Assembly: GCF_036669915.1 (NCBI RefSeq)
Contig: NC_089315.1
Span: forward strand, 30,948,131-31,012,130
Source of the DNA: Pocillopora verrucosa
Taxonomy: Eukaryota > Cnidaria > Anthozoa > Scleractinia > Pocilloporidae
DNA: 64,000 nt
Reading direction: 5' to 3'
Positions 24,211 to 35,936 of the stretch are shown here, piece after piece; position 1 is the first letter of the stretch, and each line of letters begins with the position of its first letter. The notes under the pieces are model-generated. The model was not told where the DNA came from, searched no databases, and was given only the letters and a program-made list of their open reading frames with translations. A program made the translations under genes and the position numbers.

Positions 24211-27069
24211 GAAATCAAATTTAATGCAGAAAATTCACACTAAAATATAAATACATTGAGACGAAATCTGTACAAATAAGGCACCATGTTATTGTTGGTT
24301 ATATGTCTCTGTTTCATGGTAACTAAGCTTCTTTTTTTTCTTTTGTCTTTTTTTTGTTTGTTTGTTTTTTTTTTGCTTTCATGACATCTTGCCTGAATAT
24401 TTTAAAACTTAAGCAGAGTGGATCGTTGGAATTATAAAATTTCTTCGCGAATTGTCCCCAGTAATAAATATGGGTTCTCCACGGGATGTCGTTATAAGCT
24501 ACAAACAAGAAAGTACAAAACAATCATAGAATAGCTCATGTGACGTACTTCAGTAAAATATCAACCCCGAAATTTCCTGATATTTGACGACCATAGCTTG
24601 ATATATTCGAACTTCAACGGAATAAAAAAAAATTTTTAATTAACATTGTAAGTTACAGTTCAATCAATAAATAAGACTTGAGAACCCAAAACTATCTGTG
24701 TGTCTATTTTTGAGCGCAGCATGACTCAAAAGTGATTATGAACCTCTGAATACAGCCATAACAAAAATAATCCACGCAAGTACATTTTACAAGAACATTT
24801 TCAGATGTAAATTATTAATTTGAATCCCTCCCGTCTCGTCAACTTTCCACTTAAATTGATTTTGGAGGAAACAGAATATTAGAAAAGGTAAGTTTGAAGA
24901 ACATTTTTACAAATATTTCTGATTAATGAAAACTCTTTTAGATTACTGATTTACTTCATGATTTAACCAAGCGAAAATGAAATCGATTATGTCGTTTATT
25001 GATAGCTTCTGCCGCAGATAAACAAAAAAACTTGCTCAAACTTCTATTTTTTCTAAACTGCCGGAAGGATTCATTAGAATAAAAAGCGATAAGTACTGAA
25101 GTTGTGTTGTAATCCAAACATACAGATTCGTCTTATACGGGCATTTTTTTAACGTATCTTTAATTCAAAATTGCTGCCCAGCACTTATTAAACAGGTAAT
25201 TTTTAGACATTGCTCACAGTTATAAAGAACGATTTTATGAAATTTTAAGATAACTCACATCTTCTAAAAAAAATTAAGAAAATATTGTGGTACGTATGTA
25301 CAGCTTTATGATCAACTGCATTAACGAATGAGAAAACTTAAGTGAATGTTTGTACCTGACGTTGCACAATAACTGACTTCATCGTTAAAAATCGCTGATA
25401 TATCCACAACGAGTTAGGTTCTACTCTGCCATTTTTCTATATTTTAGCGTTTTCCATCTTTTAAATTATTGTTTGGGTTTCCCCAACTCGTTGACTTGTA
25501 AAGTTCAAGTTGATATACAGTAACTCCAGGATATTTCCAAGTACTTCTCAAAACAAGTACAAAAAAGCAGCTGCACCTACGCTGCTAGAATTTTCTTTGG
25601 CAGACTGGCGTGTTATCTATTTTCCACCTCTGAGAATGAAGGAAAAGTAAATGCGTCGCAGCAAAACAGCGCAACTTCAGTAAGTTATGAACGTTATTCT
25701 TATGTTAGAAACTGATCACTAATCCATTTAAATAATTAAAAAAATGCTTTTTGTTAAGCGGGTAACCAATTACAATGAATTCGCGGTTGAAAACTTTTAT
25801 GGTTGATTGCCTGAACTGCATTTCATAAGGATCACTATGGAACTCTCATATATCACTCTCCTTATAATGAAATTTCTCTCCTTCAACCTCATTACATGTA
25901 TAAGGAATGTTCTGGTTAAACCTTGAAAGCTACCTATGGCTTAGTGAAACAAAATTATTTACAACTATTTCCTAGCAGTAATCCATTTTTTAAATGATTC
26001 TCGATAAGAATTTAATTATGGGAAAGAGTTACTGGTCTGAAGTATCTACAGCGATAGACGCGCATCTTCAATTAAGTTCCATGGTTAGTTAGTTCAAACC
26101 CAGCCAATAATCGCAAATTAAAGTTCACGTAATCCACTTGTTTAGCTTACCATCCTAAGACTGAGACTAGAATAGCATATTTTTCTCAAGTCAATCTTTT
26201 TTGCCGTGCGATGTGAGTACTTTGTATTTGCCGACATAGAAAAGCGCTTTTTGCAACAAATTATTCTTATGTGTAAGAATACCTGGCTTTATGACGAGAG
26301 TCCATTACGCAATGGACTCCTGTTTATGCCCATAGCTTGCGTGTATCGAGCTTTTAAAATATGAATGTGGTGAATGTTGAGAGCACTCAAGAAGTCGGAG
26401 TTTCGTTGGGCTAGAACTCGATATTTGCTTAAGAGATATCAATCTTTTCGAGAATCTTAACTGAATAGTGCATAAATGTTATCTCCAAATGCAAAAGAGG
26501 CAACCCTGAATTGCTTGGTATCATATCTAATTCATTACACGAAAGCTTAATGGGTATGATATAAGGCTAATCCCAGATAAAGATAGAACTGCGGTAAACT
26601 GATCCTTCCGATCGACAGGAACAGCCAATAATAAGTCTAGATGAAATATTAGAAAACTCATAACGTTTTTCGGTCAGTTGAACGTTTCTGAGGGAAGGAG
26701 ATCGCCACAATCAGCGCACACCATGACAAGTATCCCTTTTAAAAATCCAGTTTTTTCTCTTGTTAAACACCCTACCTTATCTACACCGAGAAAGAGAGGA
26801 AAAAAGTCATGCGGTGTGTCCCTGTTAAATTAATTTGTTATGCTAATAGGAAAAGTTTAATTTCTTTCTACCACTCAACCCGTAATTTTGTCCGTGAATA
26901 ATGACATTAAAACATTACATTTTCCAATAAGTCACAAAATTTTTTATTATAAATTAAACCTGCTCAGGTTGTTAATTTATTTATTTATTTATTTATAGTT
27001 CCAGATTGATATTTCTCATCTTTAGAGATATAGAACTGGATGAGATGATATAAAAACCAAACAACAGAA
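24211..27069. other. Intergenic spacer between channel genes 3 and 4
   Basis: Holds the 3' UTR of the third gene, with A-rich candidate poly(A) sites (ggaataaa near 24620, aataaata near 24667), and the promoter side of the fourth gene. A (ttta)n run lies at 26978-26997. I see no coding sequence. Confidence 0.5.
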
Positions 27070-30000
27070 ATGTCCTCATTTCCGAGCAAACCGAGTCAAA
27101 AAAAGGGTTTATTTTTCAAGTTAAAAGCAAAACTGCTGGCGTGTTTCGGTGACACAACCGCACACGGCTATGGACGAGTGGCTAATGCAGATTCCCGACC
27201 TTTAAGGTGGTTCTGGATTTTGGTTTGTGCAGCCGCAGTCGCAGCTTTTACTCAGCAGCTCTGTGGTATAACAAAACAATACATGTCAAGGCCTCTAAAA
27301 GTTAGAGCAAGCATTGGACACGAGGAGGTAAAAACATGTCATGTTTATTCATAAACAAAATGATTTTTATTTTCATGGAGACAAAGAATCTGTTTTGTAA
27401 ACTGAGTTCTTCATCCATTTACGTCTTATCTCATAAACATCAACTGTATTTTTTTATACATCCGTAGTCGTACCACAAAAAATCACAACTAGCCGCCATA
27501 ATGGAAATATCATTACTTCAGCCCAGTCCCTAAGCTCTCCCTGTAATGTGAAACGCTATTTTGAGCTGTTACGTAACCTAGAGGCACTCGCCAAATATGC
27601 AGTCTCTCGCCAACCCCTTTCAGACCTCTTAGCATGGACAACCAAACAAGAAAGAGGCCTTAGTATTAGTTTGGGCCCCTACTTGTTATTGTTGTCGTTT
27701 TGTTTTTTTTTTCTTCTTCATATTTATTAAAAGCCAATACCAATACGTCACTAACATTGGACACCTTTTAGATTTGATAAGATTAGTACTGACCGTATGC
27801 GCTGAAATTTTTCTTCTCTAGAAACTCACGTTTCCCCAAGTCACCATTTGCAATTTAAACATGATTCGTCGATCACATATTCCAGTGGATATTGTGACAG
27901 AGTTTCCTCAGATATTGGACGGACGTAAGGCTCAGCTCAATGTTAAAATAATGCCATAGATCTTTTTTAATTTAGCTTAACCTGGCCACTTGTCTTTTTC
28001 GTCTCTCGTACTATAATTGACAGTAGCTTATTACCATGGTTTTCAGCGTTACATCCTGAGCGTGAGTTTCTATTAATTAATTAAACATAATGCATATCGT
28101 TTCACATAAAGGCCGTGTGAGGTAGATATGATTTTTATCTCCATACTAAATACAAATGTTTGTACATCATTTTGTTAAAGGAATCATCAAAAAAAATTCT
28201 TCATCAGCTATGAACAAGACATCCTTTGATTCCAGTGAAGGAAATACGGTGCCTAACTATTCTGAACTTCCGGAGGAAGAGAAAATCATTCAAAGTGTTC
28301 TGCAAAAGTTGGCTGATAGACCGGAAGAGAAGCTTATGAAGTATGGCCATCAAATAGAAGACATGATACTCAGCTGCAAGTTTCATGGACGTGAATGTCT
28401 GTAAGTTGAATGAGGGCCTCCTACCACTATGAATGATGATCAATGTCCAAAATATCGGCCTCCCAGCACATTTTTGGTGACGGTTCTAAATCTGATTCAC
28501 GGGTGAATTCAACGAGTGCCAAATTATGCCAGATCTTCACAGAGATTGATGAAGGGCTAACCCTCAAAACGTCAGTCTTTCTACTCTTTTCGGTGGCCAA
28601 TTCACGTTTTCGACTCAGTTGTTAACACTGAATTACTAATTATAAATTATAATTAACTATAATCTCCCACCGACGCAACACCACAGTTTCTTTGAAAACT
28701 TACACCCTTTATGCTCTAAATAATTAATGCATAATATACCATTACTAATGTTTATGTCCCCTTGAAAACCGTGTCGAATACCCAGTAGTTGTTAATCTCA
28801 CAATTGTAGTCCAGTCCTCGAATTGGTAAAGCTGGCTCATTACGAGTTATGCCGGAAACCTTGATGGTACAATTTCGTTACATTTCGTAAATCTGATTCA
28901 CGGGTGAATTCAACGAGTGCCAAATTATGCCAGATCTTCACAGAGATTGATGAAGGGCTAACCCTCAAAACGTCAGTCTTTCTACTCTTTTCGGTGGCCA
29001 ATTCACGTTTTCGACTCAGTTGTTAACACTGAATTACTAATTATAAATTATAATTAACTATAATCTCCCACCGACGCAACACCACAGTTTCTTTGAAAAC
29101 TTACACCCTTTATGCTCTAAATAATTAATGCATAATATACCATTACTAATGTTTATGTCCCCTTGAAAACCGTGTCGAATACCCAGTAGTTGTTAATCTC
29201 ACAATTGTAGTCCAGTCCTCGAATTGGTAAAGCTGGCTCATTACGAGTTATGCCGGAAACCTTGATGGTACAATTTTCGTTACATGTGTTTCTGGTTTAA
29301 GGGACAAACATGCAGACATGCGCAAATACTGGACACAGTTCTGGCACACACGTTATGGAAATTGTTATTCCTTCAACAAAGGAATGGACAAGAATGGGAC
29401 ATATACACCTCTAATGACATCAGCACAGACCGGCATAGGTCAGTACCGAAGTATACCTCATTTACTTGCACTCGATGCATACATAGAACTTTGCCTCATC
29501 TAAATTTAAAATCTTTTCATAGTAAATTCATTTCTTTGATAAAAGAAGATGACGAACAGTGGGAGGAGGATTAGTGCCGAAGAAATGATTTACATCATGT
29601 GTATTCTCTGTCAGGTTTGACCCTGGAGATAGACATCGAACAAGATCAGTATATAAGTCAACTTTCCCAAGAGTCTGGCGTCCGAGTTTCCATTGGAGGA
29701 CAGGAAGAGATGCCTTTTCCTTATGAACAAGGAATAAGTGCGTCTCCTGGATATTCTACAGCCATTCAGCTTCGTAAGGTAAGATACTGAACTACAATGT
29801 CTTTTTCGCAACATCTCAGTCAAGAGCGTGTATGTCATTGAGGATAGAAGTGCTTTCAAAGGCAAATCGTGGTGAGATGTGTAGTATTAATTCCCAAGGG
29901 TAAATCAATAAATTCTATGTGGTGTTAGTACCCAATGACGACGAATTCATTTGTATAACTTTTCTACCTTTCCCATGGATGAAGGAAATTAATTCTAACG

Positions 30001-32263
30001 TTGCCATAAAGCGGTCAAAATCCTTTCAACTGTTACCAAACCTAAACAAAAATGCGAATAAAAAACAATGAAATCCACAACGAAGTAAAACTTAGGTTAG
30101 AACATATTTCAGTGAAAAGGTAGTCAACTTCCAGTTATCTCACAGGTACTGAGCAATTATTGGCCGATATGTGGTAGAATTCTGCAGCTGTGGTTTTCTT
30201 TTGTAGGTGATGATTAAAAGACTCGATCCATTCCGTAACAAAAGCTGTGAGAGCAGAAACGATCGATTCCAGGAAAGCATATTTGGACGATATAATGTGA
30301 CTTATACTACCACTGTGAGATTCTTATTTATATCACGTAATTAGTTTCAAATCTCATTGGATTTACAGCAGAGTCCGCCGTCATGTTCGTTGTAATCGAT
30401 CTTGCTTACGTTTTGTATTCTGAGAAGGTTTCATAAAGACTCGATCCATGGTGTTGCAATGACTGATATCTCAAGAAAGAGTTGTGTTCTGTTTTCAGGC
30501 TTGCAAGATATCTTGTTTGGTCCAAGCGATGACATCCAACTGTGGTTGTGTCATCTATGAGCTGAAATACAATAACATGTCTGTTTGTTACATGGAAAAC
30601 ACAAAAATAGGTATGCGGTATCTCTTAGGTTCCATGCTCTGCTTGTTGCAAAGGAGAGATTTTGTCATAATATAAAAACAACGAATAACTTAAATAAAAG
30701 CTCTAGCCAAACACAACACATCGCGAGCTGCGTCTGATGAACTCACCTTAGCATGGAATTTATCTTTCTATTTCCAATTTTCAGTCAAATGTATTAACAA
30801 GGTTTACAAGAGCTTTGACAATGGAAATTGTTCCAAATGCCAAGAAAGGTGCAGGTAATGTTATATGGCACTGGTCTTACCACTTCTACGCATTTTATCA
30901 TGCTGTTGTCAATGCATACCAACTGTAATCATTTGACTGCTTTCTTTTCCAGGGAAGACATATTCAAGACAACAGTATCCCTTGCAAAATGGCCGTCAAT
31001 ACAATATCGTGTAAGTAGAATTGGATTTTTAGTTGATTTTCTTCGACGCTGTAACATCTCAAATTAAATTTAATTCACACACCATCAGAAATTTTTGTCA
31101 GTGATATGTTTTCTTTCACGTGTAGGACACTCTTATTGCAAAAATAAATGAAGAACATCATCGCAATCACTCAGGAGAGACAAGGTAAATACATTTCTCG
31201 TCGTTAGAAGTGATCAGGATTTGTTCCCTTGGAGTAGTACTGGGCGAAGAGAGATCGATGCCTAAGTCATTGGTTTGACGGATAAATATCAGTATCTGGG
31301 CAACTGCCCACCTACCCCTCCCCTAGCCTAACATCAACCTTAACTTGTTGTCAATTGACTGTTGTTGAGTTAGGGGAAGGGTAGGTGGGCAGTTGCCCAG
31401 ATACTGATATTGATCCGGTTTGACAAGGGAATGAGAGCTCACATATTCTGGCTTGGCCTGAAAAAATAGTTGGACACAAGCTTAAGTACGCTGGGTTAGC
31501 AAGTGAAACTCTGCTCACTGAGTCTTTATGTTCTTCTGCAGTGATCACTTTCTGAAGCTGAAGATCTACTATGGAGAACTTGATTTTGAAGTCATTGAAG
31601 AGGAAGAAGCTTACACGGTATGTAGACAAATTTATGATTATTCTCCTTGTTCACCACAAGGCATAACTCTTTCTCATAACTGTCAAGAGACGGATAAACG
31701 GATCTGCAAACTGAGTCCTAACAGGTGCAGGCATGAGTAAACAGGCTGACTTCACTTAATTGAAAAACATACTAATCAATCAATGTCGCTTGTCATCTCA
31801 TTTTCTTTACTTCTTTTGTAATTCGTGCTGCTGGGTTTTGGATCGCAGGCACTGTATATCTTACTCTATCGTTGTCGACACAGTAGCCATGGCAATGCTT
31901 TTTAAGATTGTTTTTTTTTTTACTTTTCTTTTTTCTTCTTTCGGCTATTACCTTCGCCTTTGCTTCAGTTTTGAGAATTTTTTGCATTTGCCTTTTATTT
32001 GCGCGTTATATCCATTAATTTTATCTTGTATGAAGGTAAGTTTGACTGCATCTAATGCAAATAATATCATTATTTTCCAACAGATGCCAAGTTTTCTGTC
32101 TGATATTGGTGGTCTGATGGGAATGTGGATCGGGATTTCAGTGTTAACTATTGTGGAGTTATTAGAACTTATTGCAGTTTTGTTTATCACAGTGTTTAAG
32201 ATGTACTCCAAGAAGGCGAACAGAGTGAGAGATATAAACGATAACAGTGTAGAGGGTCGTTAA
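27070..32263 (+). CDS. DEG/ENaC (ASIC-like) channel subunit 4
   Basis: Complete 505-aa subunit. Exons: 27070-27327, 27822-27924, 28208-28400, 29302-29438, 29615-29778, 30207-30314, 30499-30610, 30785-30854, 30953-31010, 31126-31184, 31542-31617, 32084-32263; sum 1518 nt, all in phase. The acceptor of exon 3 is uncertain: 28181 is an in-frame alternative that adds nine codons. His-Gly motif at residues 32-33, TM1 at about 46-66, FPQVTICNLN after it. The ectodomain has FWHTRYGNCYSFN, MPFPYEQG, TAIQLRK, RLDPF, paired cysteine motifs (CKISCLV, CGCVIYE, CSKCQERC), LAKWPS and YYGELDFEVI. TM2 begins SDIGG with filter G-I-S (463-465). Start chosen at the only ATG ahead of the N-terminal motif. Intron 3 holds a 401-bp tandem duplication and intron 10 a foldback element. 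It is most like the third gene (exons 108, 59 and 76 nt identical in length). Confidence 0.92.
28487..29286. repeat. 401-bp tandem duplication
   Basis: Two head-to-tail copies, 28487-28887 and 28888-about 29286, in intron 3 of the fourth channel gene. They look almost identical over their length, differing visibly only near the end (aatttcgttacatttcg against aattttcgttacatgtg). Each contains a copy of the dispersed repeat (gaagggctaaccctcaaaac, then cggtggccaattcacg and cgacgcaacaccacagtttc). The second copy ends 15 bp before the acceptor of exon 4. Confidence 0.92.
31283..31414. repeat. Foldback (MITE-like) element, copy 2
   Basis: Nearly perfect palindrome: atatcagtatctgggcaact at the left pairs with agttgcccagatactgatat at the right, followed inwards by cccacctacccctcccct and its complement. 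The loop is about 40 nt. It lies in intron 10 of the fourth channel gene and is related to the diverged element at 1518-1650. Confidence 0.85.
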
Positions 32264-33895
32264 AGTAAGGGAGAACACTGAATACTTTATTAAAGGTTTC
32301 AGTCAAACAAATAATTGAGGAAACTCAACTGATATCAGCCCGAGGGTCTTTGTTGACTACAATTTCCACTTGAGTTTTTTTAAAAGGCCAACAATTGTTG
32401 GAGAACTTTTAGAGAAACACTGAAAAACCTAAAGTTAGATTAAAAGAGTTTGCGCTCTGATTGATATCAAAAAAATGTTGGCCTATTTTCTTAACTTTTC
32501 TCAATCGATTTGAATAAGATTTTCGAATTCGTGATTCCCGTTGGAATAATAATACCGTTTTTTACGTCTGGGAGCGACAGACATCCACCTACAACGTACC
32601 GACCTAGCATGATTTCACTTTGAATGCTAGCTTTCGCTTTCCTAAGATACCGGGTCCACGTCACAAATAGCTAGTGCTCAATCTCTTAACTGTTCCTGTC
32701 AACACGGCGGGAGCTTTCCTCCTCAGTTTTAGCGGCCGATAAAAAAGTGATGAATCCAGAGTATTAATTATTTTGTTTGCAAGATATAAAAAAAATTCAA
32801 AATTTGGTCATATTCGGAAAGTTGGCAATACGATAATCACATTGTTGTAGAAACACTAATCTTACTAACCTCTGCTGATACTAGTCAGTGTGGCTAAGGA
32901 AACTGACGGAGGGGGTGGGGGTAGGTTAAGGAAATCCCTTTTAATTACTTTGTGTCGTCTGGCAACACCGTAAGAAGAAAAATGTGAAAATGGGAAGAGA
33001 CCAGGCCTTAGAATTCAGGTACTTGAAAATTTCTCGAGAAAAAAACATGTTGTAAATTCACCGCACAGGGATCTCCTTACACAGGACTGAAAGTCATCTC
33101 TCCTTCACATTCAATTCACCCTCTCTTTATATGCAGACATAATTGCATATTGGTTTTATTTCCTACAGGGAGTAATAAACAAATGTATGTTCTAGCGAAG
33201 AAATGATGTGTTTATGTAGAATGTGTGAATACTCAAAAAAGCTTCCCGTAATAAATTGAAACTTCTTGTGCCCTTATTTCATTGAATGCTTTGTAATATC
33301 CCATTCAATAACTGAAAAAAACAGCTGTATTTATATTACCTTTGCGACCAACTTTGAAATGAATAAAAGCCAGTGATACAGACTTCTTATGCTAGTGGTG
33401 AACATGCCATGACAACAGTAATACTGCCTTTCGGACCACATATCTGCATAAAAATATTTACCTAGAACAATTTTAATTCTGGGTATATTTGTTTCAGCAG
33501 AAAATTCGGCGTAATTTTATACCAGTAGCTAATTGAGACAGTATGAAAATTACATTAATAAATATGCATATACACATTGTCTCTTTTTTTATCATTGTTT
33601 TGTCTCTCATTCCCTTCTGATCTCCATATTAACAACAGCTTCGCTGCAGCTGTTTCACAGATAAGATTCTATATATGTTTTAAAAATAGAAGCGGTTCAT
33701 TCCTCTGCCATTGTCTTCGGCAAAAAGTAAGTCCAGTTGTCCATGTCGCTAAAGTAACTAGGTTGTTAACCTTGGAATAGACTTCTGCGAAAATTTGGAG
33801 CATATACCAAGCGAATCATTACAACAAAAGATACATGATATTGCTGAAACAAAATTTGCAAAAGCAGTTTTGATAATGTGATGTATGTGTAGGTT
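32264..33895. other. 3' flank of channel 4, no gene seen
   Basis: AT-rich sequence holding the 3' UTR of the fourth channel gene; candidate poly(A) words at about 33173 (aataaac) and 33250 (aataaat). Nothing else is recognised. Confidence 0.45.
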
Positions 33896-34104
33896 AGACA
33901 TGGTTTGACGCTACTCTGTTTTAAAGATTTAATGAACTATGATGTAACCGAGAAGTTACAATTCATAGACCCAACGTTTCGACACTCCCGTCTGATGCCT
34001 TCATAAAGGCACTAGACAGGAGTGTCGTCACGTTGGGTCTGTGAATTGTAACTTCTCGGTTACATTCATTAAATATTTAAACCAGAGTAGCATCAAATCA
34101 TGTC
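33896..34104. repeat. Foldback element of about 209 bp
   Basis: Left arm about 33896-33992 and right arm about 34014-34104 are imperfect inverted copies. For example tgtaaccgagaagttacaat pairs with attgtaacttctcggttaca, and cccaacgtttcgacactcc pairs with gagtgtcgtcacgttggg. It has no coding capacity. Confidence 0.85.
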
Positions 34105-35899
34105 TGATTGTCCACCTGGTTGCTTTGTGAACTTTAATACATGTTTAGTTTGGTTTGAGGTCGAATGACACGCTACCAATAACATATCACTCTTTAACGA
34201 AGTCAAACTAAAGAGCTCAGAAATATGATCTTAGGAAATGAGGAAAGGGGATATTACAATGTATAGGGGTTTCTATTTTTGTCTGGTGGTTTTTTGCGAG
34301 ATGTCTATCACGAAATGCCTCTAGCATAACTTAAGCTTAACAACTGAAAAGGTTTTAAGTTGTCAATTTTTGACTCGTAAACACTATTCTCGACATTGTT
34401 ATCGCAAAAATGTGCTGAATTGGTTAGTTCAGATGATTTTGACGAACGTAAATGTTGAAAATGGTCAATAACTCTACGACATCAGCCTTTAATTCGTGAT
34501 CAAATGTAATTTGATACATGTTTGCGAATTTTTTTCATTTTCTTGCCAACGCAAAAGTCGACCACGAAAGATTTTCATCATACATTACACTCACTTGATA
34601 ATCAATATATGGCGTCAAATTAAAAGCCAGTGGGATATGACGTCACACGTATTTGTTGAAGAAAATTTGCAAGAAAATTTTATCGAGTAATGAACGAATA
34701 TTTTTTACTCTAAAACTGTTGACTCTCTTTCAATTCTCAGAAAGATTGTGCGTTTTGGGGAATATGAAGCGCTTTCTTTAACAATATCATTAACATATAG
34801 AAGTAGTCCTAATGATCTGAGCTTAGGGTAACACTGGCGCCATTACTGCCTTGTTTGTCTGTAAGATACTCAAAGCCAAAGTCTTTTTCGCTCTATGCTA
34901 ATCAATGCCTCACAAGTTTGCGGAAAAAAATTAATTACAACACGCCTTGAAGTTTGGTTTTTAAAATTACATGGCTGAACACGTCATTAATATCAGCTTC
35001 ACACGCCAGACAATATAAGGCAACTATTAAACAAGTAGTGTAATATAGTATAATGTAACTATTAAACAAGTAGTCTTCGCTGTTTTCTGACTTAGCCCTT
35101 CTTAGACTAGGTATAATTTTCCAAATCAAACTAGCCAATCAGATAAAGCAATGCTGTCATGGTCTTGTAGAAGTAAACATGTATGTCAATTACAAGTGAA
35201 TATCATTTCGCGACGTAAAAGATTCGCTCAATTTCCTCGTATCAAACCTAGCTAGCATGCTACAGATTCTGTTCCACTTATGGTAAGAAAGCTTTGCATG
35301 AGTCAGTACCATAAGGCTATATGGATTCTATCTGAATCGCAAAATGAAACCATCTAACAAAACTTGCACGCAACTTGTAAAAGCAAGAACTTTATTGAGG
35401 TAAGGATCTGCATTTCACTTAAATCATGTAGAGTTCTCAAAGTTGATCGGAACGTATGAGATAAAAGTACAATGAATTATACCCACAGATTATGCACAGA
35501 TTAACTTCGTATTTATTCTTTTTTTTTTTTTTTCAGAACCGTTTAGAAAAATGTGATACCGCAAACGTATTTTTCTCCGTAAAAAATATTTTGTATTCAG
35601 TTTCGTGTCGTGCTATGTCTGGCTATTGTTATTCAGTGTTTCAACTAATTCTTCCTCAAAATTCAGCTATCTATTAATTAATCCCCATCCAAAATGTATC
35701 TCTCACCTCGATCAGGACATACACGCGCAGTCACCATCTATGTCTGACGAGCTGTAAAAAGCCATGAGGTTCTCCTTTTAAATATTCTGTAAGCAAAACT
35801 ATGGGCCACCCACCACATTTAAAGTGTGCGTTACGTAACTACAACTTCCAGTTGTTAAGTGACTCTTCATTTATCTCAAGAACCAAGGGAAAAATTCCT
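34105..35899. other. Intergenic, no gene recognised
   Basis: AT-rich spacer. A 17-nt word aactattaaacaagtag occurs twice at 35022 and 35058. Small frames look random. Confidence 0.45.
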
Positions 35900-35936
35900 G
35901 GGTTTGGGTTAGGGTAAGGGCTTTGGGTTAGGGTTC
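35900..35936. repeat. Telomere-like ggg(t/a)ttaggg tract
   Basis: A short tract of gggtttggg, gggttaggg, gggtaaggg and gggttaggg words, degenerate TTAGGG units. TTAGGG is the usual metazoan telomere repeat. About six units, so either an interstitial telomeric seed or a chance G-rich microsatellite. Confidence 0.5.

Noticed and set aside
28443..28625. 60-codon frame in intron 3 of channel 4
   Set aside because: It lies mostly in the dispersed repeat and the tandem duplication, so it is repeat-derived.
31760..32263. 167-codon plus-strand frame
   Set aside because: Its first two thirds are intron sequence read through into the last exon of the fourth channel gene; the acceptor at 32083 fits the paralogues.
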